Below the pieces are notes generated by a model. It saw only the letters and a list, made by a program, of their open reading frames with translations, was not told the origin of the DNA and searched no databases. A stretch of 64,000 bases of DNA from Phragmites australis (lineage: Eukaryota > Streptophyta > Magnoliopsida > Poales > Poaceae). Made by a program: the position numbers and the translations under genes. The stretch's first letter is position 1, and each line of letters starts with the position of its first letter. Location of the stretch: positions 24,347,501 through 24,411,500 of the forward strand of contig NC_084938.1 in NCBI RefSeq assembly GCF_958298935.1. Reading direction: 5' to 3'. Below are positions 36,151 to 47,100 of this stretch, one piece after another.

Positions 36151-37996
36151 TTTTTTTGATCTAGAGGCCTGGACGCTTGGTGTGGTGTGAATGCGAACGG
36201 TGGCAGGCTGGCGACGGGTTGGATAGTGTAAGTCGCAACCTGTTACAGTACTTACTTTCTATTATAACATACTGTATCAATAAATTAGATATACTTTTTT
36301 ATCATTATAAATATACTTATATATTCATTCTGTAATGCTTTAATATAAACTATATAAAAAATAAAAAAGAAATTCATCAATTTTCTTAGATTTTGTGAGG
36401 TACTCTATATATTATGAGAAACATATATATAAGTATTTAATCCTGGAGTTAAACAGATAGCACGGGTATAGATAAGTTTTACCCATACATATGCCTTTAT
36501 ACCTATTGGGTAGCGATTTACATACATGAACGTGTTCGCAGGCAATAAATAAGGAATAAACGGGTAAAATTGTCATCCCTACTCGTCACTAATGACATAT
36601 ATAAATGACGAGCCTCTATCCAAACCTGCCACTAATAGCTATACATCTGTGACGGGTTGAATGAAGATTCATCACTGATGTGTATTTTAAAAAACAAAAA
36701 GAAATATTTTTTGGCCTGAATTTTTTTGACACCTGACCCATCACAAATCATGCGAAATACGTACGCGCACATGCGGTTTGTGGTACTAGAACTCGGGATC
36801 TCTCAGCTCGTATGATTCGGACTTACCATCCCACCAGAGATACTAAGTGAGGATAATAGGATATAATTTACTTTTGATCTTTATTTTATGAAACTTTGTT
36901 ATGATTATTTATATCTATAAATGACCTAAAATTAAAAAATTATCTACTGCAAAGTTATAGATCTCGTCGAGTTCTACAATGTTCGTATAAAGTTTATCTT
37001 CATCCAACTCTGTATGAAAAAAAATGTGTCTAATATGTGCAGTGTTTAGTAAAACAGTTGTAACTTTTGCATACATAGTCCGATTTCGACGTTCGACCTC
37101 TACTTTTGAAGCTAACGAGGAGACGCATCCGAAAAAAATACACATCTTTAGACCTGTATCTTTCTTGGCCCCCAAAAAAGGCTTGAAAAACCCTTGACAG
37201 GACCCTTAATCTCCAATTTGCATTAAATTTTTTGGAGTCATAGTGCTACATCTAAAAGTCAGTGATGCGCAAACGTTTCATCAACCCAAGTTACCAAGCT
37301 CATGATAAAAAACTTTGAATTTACAATTTTCAACTTTATAGCCATATGTGTAGCCTTTTCAAGCATTGCTACTAGTTTTACACTAGATCCAACAATTTAG
37401 TTTGTGGTTAAATGTGTGGTTTCCTTTGATAGTTTTTAGATATTTATTTGTACATCTATATGGTTTTAAATAAAAAAGTGACCAACTACAAAGTTGTAGA
37501 CCTAATCGAGGGCTATAATTTTTATATAAAGTTTATCTTCATTCGACCCTGTATGAAAAAGTTACGAATTTCCAAAGAGTCATTAGTGACGAATGACAAC
37601 TATGACTAATCGCTGATGACTTTCACATTAGTGATAGATAATAGTTGTCACCCTTCACTAATGATTGGTCAAAATCCTATAAAGTTCTCGAGATACTGAC
37701 CAATTATTAGTGATAGGTGATAATTATTACCCGTCATAAATGACTTTTATATTAGTGAAAGATCAGTTGTCACCCGTCAGTAATGACTGGCCCTGGCACT
37801 ACGTGGCCCAGAGATTATCTTTTGTGATGTGTGTCATCTCTACTCGTCACTAATGATAGTGACGGGCTTTCATATGAGCCATCACTGTGGTCTTTAGTGA
37901 CAGGTGATTTCCTCTCCCGTCTCTAATGACGTGTCATTAGTGACGGCTCATGGTCGGGTCCTAGCCCATATCACATTAGTGGCGGATCGTCATTGG

Positions 37997-38280
37997 CAGG
38001 GGCGGAGCCAGGTGTCGGCCAACCTAGGCTCTGCTCGCCTCCTCCGTGTAACCAACACTTCGCCTAGCTCATCATCAAGGAGGACATCGTGCCACCACTG
38101 CTCAAGCTACTCAAGGACGATGCCGACGAGGGCCAGGAGGCTGCGGCTCGAGCGCTGGGCATCCTTGGATGCGATGCGGAGACCGTCAACAAGCTCGTTC
38201 ATGCTGGGGTGTGCTCCTCCTTTAGCGCTGTAGTAAAATTGTCCCTCCTCCTCTTGGTGCTGACTCTTGCTCCACCACTG
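37997..38280 (+). mobile_element. 284-bp hAT element carrying an ARM-repeat gene fragment
   Basis: Left terminus CAGGGGCGGAGCCA, right terminus TTGCTCCACCACTG. The 8-bp duplication GTCATTGG is perfect (37989-37996 and 38281-38288). The element sits inside the right subterminal part of the CACTA-like element. It has no transposase. Its termini match those of the hAT at 9288-9501, so both belong to one family. Confidence 0.92.
38068..38232 (+). pseudogene. Captured fragment of an armadillo-repeat (ARO-like) gene
   Basis: The frame reads LIIKEDIVPPLLKLLKDD, then EGQEAAARALGILGCD and VNKLVHAGVCSSF. This is one ARM repeat and its neighbour as found in plant armadillo-repeat-only type proteins (pattern VPPLLKLLKEG...EGQE.AARAIGLLG). 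It begins directly after an in-frame TAG, has no start codon and covers about 54 residues, so it is a capture and not a gene. Confidence 0.72.
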
Positions 38281-38344
38281 GTCATTGGACCCGTCACTAA
38301 TAGAATATTAGTGACAGTTTTTAGCGACCGCCACTAATGTGGTG

Positions 38345-39300
38345 TAACTAATAAAACATCAAAAGATATAAAGCGTATATCAAGACACTTATCTGTAACT
38401 TTTTCTCTCACAAAATGATAATAAGCTTCAATATGTTTAGCTCTTGCATGAAATATTAGATCAGCAGATGAATAAGTTGCTCCTAGATTATCATACCAGA
38501 GACACGCTGGCCTGGATTGAGAAACACCAAGCTCTTCTAGAATAGTTTGAATTCAGATAATTTCAGTAGTGGCATTAGCAAGAGACTTATACTCTACTTC
38601 AGTACTAGACCTGGATATTGTGGCTTTGTTACGAGCACTTCAAGATACAAGATTTGAGCCTAGATATAGAACAAAATCGCCTATAAATCTTCTATCATCT
38701 GGACATCCTGTCCAGTCTGCATTAGAAAAAGCACTGACCAACAAAGAGGGGGATCTTCCGAATCTAATTACCAACTCTATGGTATGAGAAATATATCGCA
38801 AGATTCGCTTTACTACTGTCCAATGTAATAATGTTGGAGCATGAAGAAATTGACAAACTTTGTTGACAGAAAGAGCAATGTTTGAACGAGTTAAAGTTAA
38901 ATACTGCAAAACAGCAACAATACCCCTATATCTTGTAGAGTCTTCTTTGTTCAAAGGATTACCTCCGATTATTGAGAGCTTTTCTGACGTTGAGATAGGA
39001 GTAGTCATAGGCTTACAACGTTTCATCCCAAAACGCTCCAATAATTATGTAGCATATTTTTCTTGAGAGAGTATAATACCATATGCAACTTTCTTTACTT
39101 CAATTCCCAGAAAATAGGGAAGATCGCCTAAATCCTTTAAGGCAAATTCACTATTCAAGTCCTGAAGAAGAGATTCAACTGCATTTTCTGAGGAACTTAC
39201 CACAAGAATAGCATCCACATAAATAAGTAAAAATGCAATCACTCCCCTTTTATTAAAAATAAACAAAGACATATCTGCCTTGGAAGCAATAAAACCGAGC
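38345..39300 (-). pseudogene. Copia reverse transcriptase C-terminal part and RNase H
   Basis: On the - strand: RT reading [13 protein letters not shown], then [16 protein letters not shown], followed by SRYRGIVAVLQYL-type connection text (TRYRGIVAVLQYLTLTRSN) and RNase H (STEVEYKSLANATTEII, then HFVREKV). The catalytic YVDD is YVDA here, so RT would be dead even without the stops. The reading is cut at 38345 by the CACTA-like element. Confidence 0.88.
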
Positions 39301-40934
39301 TATTGTAGCTTTGTATTAACTTTAGAGTACCATACCTGAGGAGCATGTTTTTGCCCATACTATTTTCAGGATGAGAAGAACGCTCATACATAGGCGGTTT
39401 GCCTCATATAGACTTACTTCTCCAGAACACCATGAAGAAACACATTCTTAACATCCAATTACCGAAGGCACCAATTCCTAGAAACAATAATAGACAACAT
39501 AATACGAATAGTTGAAGTATTTACAACCGGACTGAAAGTATCATCATAATCAATACGTATCTTTGTTTGAACCTTTTTGTCACTAAACGTGCTTTATACG
39601 TGCCAATTGTTCCATCAGCTTTCCGTTTTATTTTATAAACCCATTTATAGTCTATAACATTACTTGCACCTTTAGGTGGAACCAAATGCTAAATTTTATT
39701 ATTTATTAGTACAATATACTCTTCATCCATTACTTGCTTCCATCTAGAATTTTCCATTGATTCTTGTAAATTCTAAGGTTCTCCTGTTGCACTAAGAAAA
39801 CCATATCGTACCGTTCCATCAGTAAATATCTTGGGTTTAACAATATTATTTTTCAGACGAGTAACATGTCATAAACTCATACCATATTCTCCAAAATTTT
39901 CATTAGAATTTGCTGATGTATGCATATGTGATGTTGTAGAGATACATATAGCCTCACGCTCTTCCTGATGCCGTGATGATGACTGCAGACCCCGAGGCAT
40001 TCAATGCAGAGAAGCCTACCGCTGTCTTGAAGACGCACCAGGCATTATTCTAGGCGATGTGGTAGGAAACCCAGCACGTGGAGATGCGGGAACATCGTGT
40101 GGCGACGTTGGAACTATCGGTGAAGACCCTTGAGTTGCCCAAGCTGGCAAAGATTCCCGCACATCCACTAGATCCCTATGACACGTCACAAATGCACTAG
40201 GCGTACCAAATGTGGATGTTCCATATGCGAGAGCCCAACAAGTTTGTCATGCCAGAGAGTCCCCCCAACCACAGGCGGAGAAGCACTAGAGAGCAAAAAA
40301 TCACAATCTGTAGTAGAATTGTCTTGTGACCCCACGTCAAAATCTCCTTCTGTCATATGATTTTGTTCTTTACCTTGTGCTGAAACAGCCTCAACAAAAT
40401 CATTAGACATGTTAGTATCTACTTTAACACCCCCAATTCGGCCATAATTTAGCAAAGTTGGAAGAAGAAGAAGAAGTTCCAATCGGAGTTGAGCTCCAGC
40501 ATTCGGGTGAAGATGGGCAAAAGGAAAAAACAGTCTCATCGAAGACTACATCCCTTGAGATATAAACATGACATGTTTCAATATTGAGACACTTATAACC
40601 CTTATGAAGACTACTATACCCAATAAAAACACATCTGATACATCGAAATTGAAGCTTTCTTGTGTTATAAGGGCAAAGATTTGGCCAACAGACACACCCA
40701 AACACACAAAGAGAGATATAGTTGGGTTTTTGGCCAAAGAGACACCCTAATGTGACTCAAAATCAATAACTTTGGATGGCAGCCAATTTATGAGATAGAT
40801 AGCTGAAGAAAAAACTTCATCCCAAAATTTTAATGGTATAGAAGCATGTGCAAGGAGGGCTAAGCCAACTTCTACAAATATGATGATGTTTTGTTTCAAC
40901 AGATCTATTATGCTGATGAGTATGAGGACATGAA
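39301..40934 (-). pseudogene. Copia integrase C-terminal half and RT N-terminal region
   Basis: On the - strand, integrase text EVGLALLAHASIPLKFWDEV is followed by RCVFIGYSSLHKGYKCLN and a linker, then poorly preserved RT (39300-39900). Several frameshifts and stops. The first codons continue exactly from the interrupted segment at 55559 once the hAT-like insert and one TSD copy are removed. Confidence 0.85.
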
Positions 40935-42059
40935 CATGGTTCATCTTATCGTCGGTTACCGCTCAGTAATTGCGATTACTGAGCTTATTAGACCACACCG
41001 CATTTGTAAATCAAATGGATTTTGAATTTGAATTTAAAAAATAAAAAAACTAAAGATAATTCTAAGACCATCTGTGAAAAAAAAATAAAAAATAATGTCG
41101 TTTGCATCATATTTTATAGGAAGAAAGTTTGAAAAAAAAGAAAAAAAGTTGAAGCATGCAACTCATTTATTAACTTATGTTAAGGAAAAGTTTAACATAT
41201 AAACATATATTTTTCTTGTGTAGAGCGTATTTTAAGAGGATATTTAAAATCGGTTTCACTTCATTTAGGTTTTTATTAATTTCTCCATGATTTTTAAAAT
41301 AATTCACAAGCATAAAGTGAATATGTTAAGAAACAATACTGTAATTAATCTTTTCATGTCTACCATTATTTTAACTACATAAATAATAATATAAGTAAAC
41401 TAATAAAAGTGGTTTCACTAATTTTGGAGGTGTGATGTGTTAGTTATGAATTAATCTATTTACAATACATTTACATAATCCTATAGGTGACAATAACTAT
41501 TTCATGAGTTTATGTATTTTTCAAAGACATATGATCATTAAAGAAGACTAATAAAATTGGTTTCATGGTTTTTGGATTAGGAAAGAGTAAACTATGCATT
41601 TAACTTGGTTTAGCAAATACATTTTCTCACAAAAAATATTAAAACTTTTTGATGAGTATAAATACTCTTATCATGTAGATCATGTTACAAGGAAACCAAC
41701 AAAATTTGTACCACTTGATTTGAAGCTTAGATGAATTAGTTATTGATTTTACAATGTTGAGCTATTTTTGGTTTTTTTGTTGAACTTCACTGAAATTCGA
41801 GAAAACCGCTTGATAAATCGTTGTCGGTGTATTAGGAACCAGGGGTCCCTGAATACCGAGACCGGGCCGGCCATCCGCCACATGTCACCATCCCGCGAGA
41901 TCCACCCTGCAGGATAAGAAGAAACTAAAGTCCCGGGGGAAGGTGCTCGGGGCCGTAGCCTCTAGGCTCCCGAGCACCCCAGTTCCCCGATGATCCGCAG
42001 AGTCCAAGTACCGGGAAGGAAGTGCTCGGAAGGTTTCTCACTTACCCCCGAGTAATGTA

Positions 42060-42435
42060 GTCCCCCGATGATCCAAACACCGAAGTGTTCGGGAGAGAGT
42101 GCTCGGGGCTGCACGTGGCAGCCCCCGAGGACTCGGTTCCCCGAAGGTCCCACCCAAGTACTCGGGAGAGAGTGCTCGGGGCTGCACTTGGCAGCCCCAG
42201 TCCCTCGATGATCCAAACACCGAAGTGCTCGGGAGAGAGTGCTCGGGGCTGCACGTGGCAGCCCCCGAGGACTCGGTTCCCCGAAGGTCCCACCCAAGTA
42301 CTCGGGAGAGAATGCTCGGGGCTGCACGTGGCAGCCCCCGAGGACTCGGTTCCCCGAAGGTCTCACCGAAGTGCTCGGGAGAGAGTGCTCGGGGCTGCAC
42401 GTGGCAGCCCCCGAGGACTCGGTTCCCCGAAGGTT
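42060..42435 (+). repeat. LTR tandem repeats, five 66-74 bp units with G-box hairpins
   Basis: Each unit reads GGGAGAGAGTGCTCGGGG, then CTGCACGTGGCAG inside an inverted repeat (GGGGCTGC...GCAGCCCC), then GAGGACTCGGTTCCCCGAAG. CACGTG is intact at 42112, 42252, 42325 and 42398, and is CACTTG in unit 2. The array lies in U3, upstream of the TATA box, where promoter elements are expected. Confidence 0.92.
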
Positions 42436-42925
42436 AGCGCAAGATCGTCCGACGACCCGAAGGGTCCCATCGTCGGGGTGTCAGCCAGTCAAAGGCCCAA
42501 TGCCGCATTTAATAGGCACGCGCGGCCTGACATTCTGACATCCTGACATTCTCAGCTGCCCACGCCCCAGTGTCAGACCCTGCCATGCACTGGCAGGGGG
42601 GCGTGGGTCCATTAAATGCACGGGTCCCGTCCCGTTTCATCCGGGTGCCTCGGGATAATGTTGCCAGAATCGAAGCGCTCCGCCTGCCACCCTGTCCTGG
42701 CGGAAAAACAAGACAGGGTGGGCGCACCGGGCACCTCTGAGGCTGCCCGGTGGGCCCCCTTAATGGCGCCCGAGGGCATCCACAGTGGCGGGTGGTCGGA
42801 TGCGCGCCGCATTTTTCCACCGCCCCTGTCACTTCGCCAAGACGGAATGATGACGCCTTTCTCCGTGGCACCTTGGCACTCGCACCCTCTCTTTCCCATT
42901 CAGGATATGTCGAGGTCGGCGCGCC

Positions 42926-42933
42926 TATAAAAG
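42926..42933 (+). promoter_or_regulatory. TATA box of the Gypsy 5' LTR
   Basis: TATAAAAG in a GC-rich setting, present at the same place in the 3' LTR (54846-54853). It defines the U3/R border near 42960. Confidence 0.75.
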
Positions 42934-43336
42934 GAAAGGATGGAGAACACGTAAAAGGGTGGAAAAAAAGGAAGAGGACGCAGACGCTCACAGAAAAAAG
43001 CCCGACAACGCACACGCTCGAACCAGCTCAAGCCAAGCTAGAACACGAGAGCCTCAAGCTCTCTGTAAGCGGCTCTCTCTTGTAACCAGATACATCCTTG
43101 AAGAATTCCCTTCAAGGATAGATATAGCACTCACACAGGAGTAGGGTGTTACGCCCCCGTGCGGCCCGAACCTGTCTAAACCCCGGTGCACCCATCTTTC
43201 TCGCACTAAGACGATCATCTCCCACCAGCCACTGCATTTATTTCCGTTTCCCGCTTATTTCCCAAACAAGCTCGTTCAGGATCATCCCCCCGACCGAATC
43301 TCTAAAAAGGGGTCTCTCGGGATCCCTGCGACAGGA

Positions 43337-43350
43337 GTTCATCCTCCAGA
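43337..43350 (+). other. Microhomology junction replacing the primer-binding site
   Basis: The text AGTTCATCCTCC is shared by the LTR end (next to GACA in the 3' LTR) and by gag (next to AGATCTACAC). The 5' copy jumps from one to the other, with no leader or tRNA-complementary site between. Confidence 0.72.
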
Positions 43351-44230
43351 TCTACACAACGGCCGTCCAAGCGGCCGGAGGCAGCGAAAAGGTGATGGCA
43401 AACTACTTTCATGTTGCCCTGAGGGGCTCCGCCCGCTCTTGGCTTATGAACTTACCCCCAGGGTCTATCGGCTCCTGGGATGACCTGTGCCACCAGTTCG
43501 TGGCCAATTTTCAGGGCACGTTTACGCGTCCCGGTTTGGAGTGCGACCTTCACGCCGTCCAACAGTAGGAAGGGGAGACGCTACGGCGCTTTATACAGCG
43601 CTTCAGCCAGGTTCGCAACACCATTCCACGAGTGGCCCCCCATGCTGTTATTGTTGCTTTCCGGCAGGGCGTCCGCGATGAGCGGATGCTCGAAAAGCTA
43701 GGTACGCACGAGATCGAGACCACTGCGGAACTCTTCATACTGGCCGATAAGTGCGCCAAGGCTGCGGAGGCCAGGGCGTGGCATGCTCCTCGCCCCGCCT
43801 CCGACCAGCCAAGTTCTTCCCGCTCCGACAAGCAGGAAAAGAAGAAGAGAAGGAAGCGCGAGGCCGCTCCCGTTGAGCCAACCCAGGTCCCCGCTCACAG
43901 GGTGCCGCAAGAGCCCGATCACCGGCAAGAGCGCCGACCGGGTGTCGATCGACGCCCCGTCAGGGCCCCTGCTCGGGCTCCTCCTCGGGCCTCCGTGCCC
44001 ACGAGGGCCCCGGCTCCAGCAAGGGCACCGGCTCCAGCAAGAGCCCCGACCCCCGGCCGAGCTCCTGCTCCAGCGAGGGCCCCCGCTCCCGCGGGGCCCG
44101 AGCCAGGTAAATGGTGTCTCATACACCAGACCAGATGGCACGACCTCACGGAGTGTCGTACGGTCAAAGGACTCGTGGAGCAGCGCCAGAGGGAGCGCGA
44201 CGAGTCCCGTGGAGGAGGCGATACTGAGGT
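43348..44230 (+). pseudogene. Gypsy gag, N-terminally deleted
   Basis: Reads LQIYTTAVQAAGGSEKVMAN, GSARSWLMNLPPGSIGSWDD and FRQGVRDERMLEKL, the Tat gag core. An Arg/Pro/Ala-rich low-complexity stretch (RAPAPARAPAP type, about 43960-44100) follows, then a CHHC zinc knuckle (WCLIHQTRWHDLTEC). TAG at 43566-43568 interrupts the frame after HAVQQ. Everything before LQIYTT is missing. Confidence 0.9.
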
Positions 44231-45047
44231 CGCCCCCGACAACGTCGAGCTCGGTTTCCAGGAGCCCGAGCACACCGTCGCCTTCATCGACGGGGGCACG
44301 TACACGCCTTCCTCGCGCCGTGGCATCAACGTCATGCGACGCGAGGTGTGCTCGGCAACCCTGAGCGAGGAGGCCGCAAGGCCCCTAAGGTGGTCGGATG
44401 CTTCGATCACGTTCAGCATGGCTGATCACCCCGCCAGTACTGCAGCCGTGGAGCGACTACCTCTGGTAGTGTCCCCCACTGTCTGCAATGTCAAGGTCGG
44501 CAGGGTGCTGCTCGACGGTGGTGCCGGCCTCAACCTCCTTTCCAAGGAGGCTTTTGAGAAGCTGCAGGTGTCTTCCCGACGCCTAAAGCCGTCGCTCCCT
44601 TTCTGTGGAGTGACCCCTGGGCACTCCCTGCCCCTCGGGCAGGTTGAGTTGCCTGTCACGTTCGGGAGCCGGGACAACTTCCGCACGGAGTGCGTCCTCT
44701 TCGATGTCGCAGAGCTCCCTCTCCCCTACAACGCCATCCTTGGGTGTTCGGCGCTCGCCAAGTTTATGATGGCCGTGCATTATGCATACCTTACGGTTAA
44801 GATGCCCGGCCCCGCAGGCTCCATCTCTGTGATCGCCGACTTCGGCGGCGCCGTCTCCTGCGCTGAACAGTTATACATGGCTCTGGTCTCAGCGCAGACC
44901 TAGGTCGATGGCTCTACAGGGGGCCCGGGACCCTCTTCATCCAAACCCCGACTCGCCGCCGACACCTCTGTTCCAACGAAGGAGGTCGTGGTGGGCGAAG
45001 ACGCTACCCAGGTCGTTCGTATCGGCGGCGACCTGGGCAGCAAATAG
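44231..45047 (+). pseudogene. Gypsy aspartic protease region
   Basis: VLLDGGAGLNLLSKEAFEKL carries the catalytic Asp-Gly-Gly/Ala block, followed by LPYNAILGCSALAKFM. The frame is the same as gag and RT. It is interrupted by TAG at 44901-44903 and again at 45045-45047, just before RT. Confidence 0.88.
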
Positions 45048-45836
45048 GAAAGCGCGCTCGTCGCCTTCCTCCGAGCTAACGTAGACGTGTTTGCCTGGCA
45101 ACCGTCCGACATGCCCGGGATCCCTAGGGAGGTGATCGAGCATCACTTGGCGGTGCGTCCGTACGCCCGCCCGGTGAAGCAGAAGGTCCCGCAGCAGGCG
45201 CCAGAGCGCCATGAGTTTATCCGCGAGCAGGTCAGCAAGCTCCTCGACGCCGGATTTATCCGAGAAGTCCTCCACCCCGACTGGCTAGCAAACCCAGTCA
45301 TCGTCCCAAAGGCCAACGGCAAGCTCCGCATGTGCGTGGACTACACCAACCTTAATAAGGCTTGCCCTAAAGATCCTTTCCCCTTACCTCGCATTGATCA
45401 AATTATAGATTCAACTGCGGGATGCGATCTTTTATGCTTTCTAGATGCAAACTCTGGGTATCACCAGATTCGCATGGCCGTAGGGGACGAGGAAAAAACT
45501 GCTTTTACCACTCCGGTGGGGACTTATTGCTACATGTCAATGCCTTTCGGCCTGCGCAACGCTGGATCCTCCTTCCAGCGCGCTATTCGTATTACTCTTG
45601 ACTCACAGGTTGGCCGCAACGTCGAGGCTTACATCGACGATCTCGTGGTCAAAACCCGAGACCGCGCCACCCTGCTCGAGGACCTTGCCAAGACTTTCAA
45701 CAATCTCCGCTCTACCCGCCTCAAGCTCAACCCGGAGAAGTGTGTCTTCGGGGTATCGGTGGGCAAGCTCCTTGGATTCTTGGTTTCTGGCCGAGGAATC
45801 GAGGTCAATCCGGAGAAGATCCGGGCCATCTCGCCG
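45048..45836 (+). pseudogene. Gypsy reverse transcriptase
   Basis: Reads KLRMCVDYTNLNKACPKDPF, FLDANSGYHQIRM, MPFGLRNAGSSFQRAI and YIDDLVVKT, so the YxDD catalytic motif is intact. After [11 protein letters not shown] the frame shifts. The expected linker before GCMAALGRF is absent, consistent with a short deletion near 45830-45840. Confidence 0.93.
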
Positions 45837-47100
45837 GCTGCATGGCAGCTCTTGGGCGTTTTATCTCCAAGCTCGGGGAGCGAGGACTCCCCCTCTTCAA
45901 GCTTCTCAAGAAATCCGATCGTTTCGACTGGACGCCGAAGGCCGAACAGGCCTTCCGCGATCTAAAGAAGTACCTCACTTCGCCACCCGTGTTGGTGGCT
46001 CCCTCTCAAGGTGAGCCCCTACTGCTCTACGTTTCGGCCACACCTCAGGTCGTGAGCGTAGTGCTAGTGGTGGAGCGCGACGAGTGTTCAGGGCCGGATG
46101 CTGGGTCCCAGCTCCCAGAGGCCCCCGACCACTCGCCTATCCTCGTGACTCCTCCCAGCCAGGGAGTCGAGCCCGAGTGCCCGGCTAGTCCCGACCGTGC
46201 CGCCAAGCCTGGGGGCTGCGGCAGCCCCCCGGGTGGAGCCGCCGTCCGGGCTCGCCGGGTACAGCGACCGGTGTACTTCGTCAGCGAAGTCCTCTGGGAA
46301 GGCAAGACAAGATATCCCCAGGCGCAGAAGCTACTCTATGCCGTGCTCGTCGCCTCCCGAAAGCTGCGCCACTACTTCCAAGCACACAAGGTCTCGGTGG
46401 TTACCACTTATCCACTGGGACCCATTCTCCGGAACCGGGAAGGCACCGGGCACGTTGTCAAATGGGCCGTAGAGCTGGCGGAGTTCGACCTACACTTCGT
46501 CAGTCGCCAAGCAATCAAAAGCCAGGCGCTCTCCGACTTCTTGGCAGAATGGACGCCCGTCCCCTACATCGTCCCGGAAGAGATCTCTGCCTATCCCGGG
46601 CACGACGCGCCTGGGTACTGGGTCATGCACTTCGACGGCTCCCTCTCGCTTAAAGGCACAGGGGCTGGAGTGGTTCTCACCTCCCCAACAGGTGAAGAGC
46701 TCCGGTACGTCGTGCAGTTGCAGTTCCGCGCATCCAACAACATGGCGGAGTATGAAGGTCTCATCGCCGGCCTCCGGGCTGCGGTGGGGCTCGGGATTCG
46801 TTGCCTCCTGGTCAAAGGGGACTCCCAACTAGTCGTCAACCAGGTATCCAAAGAGTACCAGTGCACGGATCCTCAAATGGTGGCGTACGTGGCTGCGGTC
46901 AGGAAGCTCGAGAGACGCTTCGATGGCCTCGAGTTACGGCACATCCCTCGCCGCGACAACGTTCTGGCCGACGAGCTCTCTCGCCTGGCCTCCTCACGTG
47001 CGCGCGTCCCTGCCGGAGTCTTTGAAGAAAGACTCGCACGGCCTTCCGTCCTGCATGCCGAACAGGATGAAGGGGAAACCTCGAACTCAATTCAGGGGAC
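45837..47100 (+). CDS. Gypsy RNase H and second (archaeal-type) RNase H
   Basis: In the frame that runs to 48424. After [20 protein letters not shown] come the first RNase H ([12 protein letters not shown]...[18 protein letters not shown]) with an inserted linker of about 55 residues. The second RNase H ([56 protein letters not shown]) follows with its acidic residues present. Two RNase H domains in tandem mark the Tat lineage. The reading lacks its own start and depends on the broken upstream frame. Confidence 0.9.

Larger units (their letters stand above)
33170..38344. mobile_element. CACTA-like DNA transposon, non-autonomous, inside Copia RNase H
   Basis: The boundaries are where Copia RNase H similarity stops (right side, ...DIRFIS) and resumes (left side, DGFTK). 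Termini are CACGCTACATTAG on the left and, read inward, CACCACATTAGTGG on the right. Both are derivable from CACTACATTAG. Near the ends, TTAGTGACG/CGTCACTAA motifs repeat many times in both orientations (33200-33300; 37580-37960; 38290-38340), like CACTA subterminal repeats. No transposase frame is seen. The 3-bp duplication expected for CACTA is not clear, so the superfamily call is tentative. The interior holds GC-rich sequence that may be captured host DNA, and a later hAT. Confidence 0.62.
41822..43347 (+). repeat. 5' LTR of the Gypsy element (3' end trimmed)
   Basis: Matches the 3' LTR up to TTCATCCTCC. It then enters gag (AGATCTAC) instead of the expected GACA terminus. Contains tandem G-box hairpin repeats (42060-42435) and TATA box TATAAAAG at 42926-42933. 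Confidence 0.93.

Noticed and set aside
36780..36850. tRNA-like text (ACTCGGGATCTCTC) inside the CACTA-like element
   Set aside because: No acceptor stem or anticodon arm could be drawn. Such text is common in plant transposons.
42085..42546. Long frames over the LTR tandem arrays (also 53877-54467), with repeated peptide text on both strands
   Set aside because: They are translations of the 72-bp LTR repeats, open on both strands and in several frames. The repeat explains them without a protein.
43146..43347. Possible protein start within the 5' LTR fused to gag
   Set aside because: The frame begins with GTG, not ATG, and its first 65 codons are LTR sequence. It stays open only because the deletion joined LTR and gag in frame.
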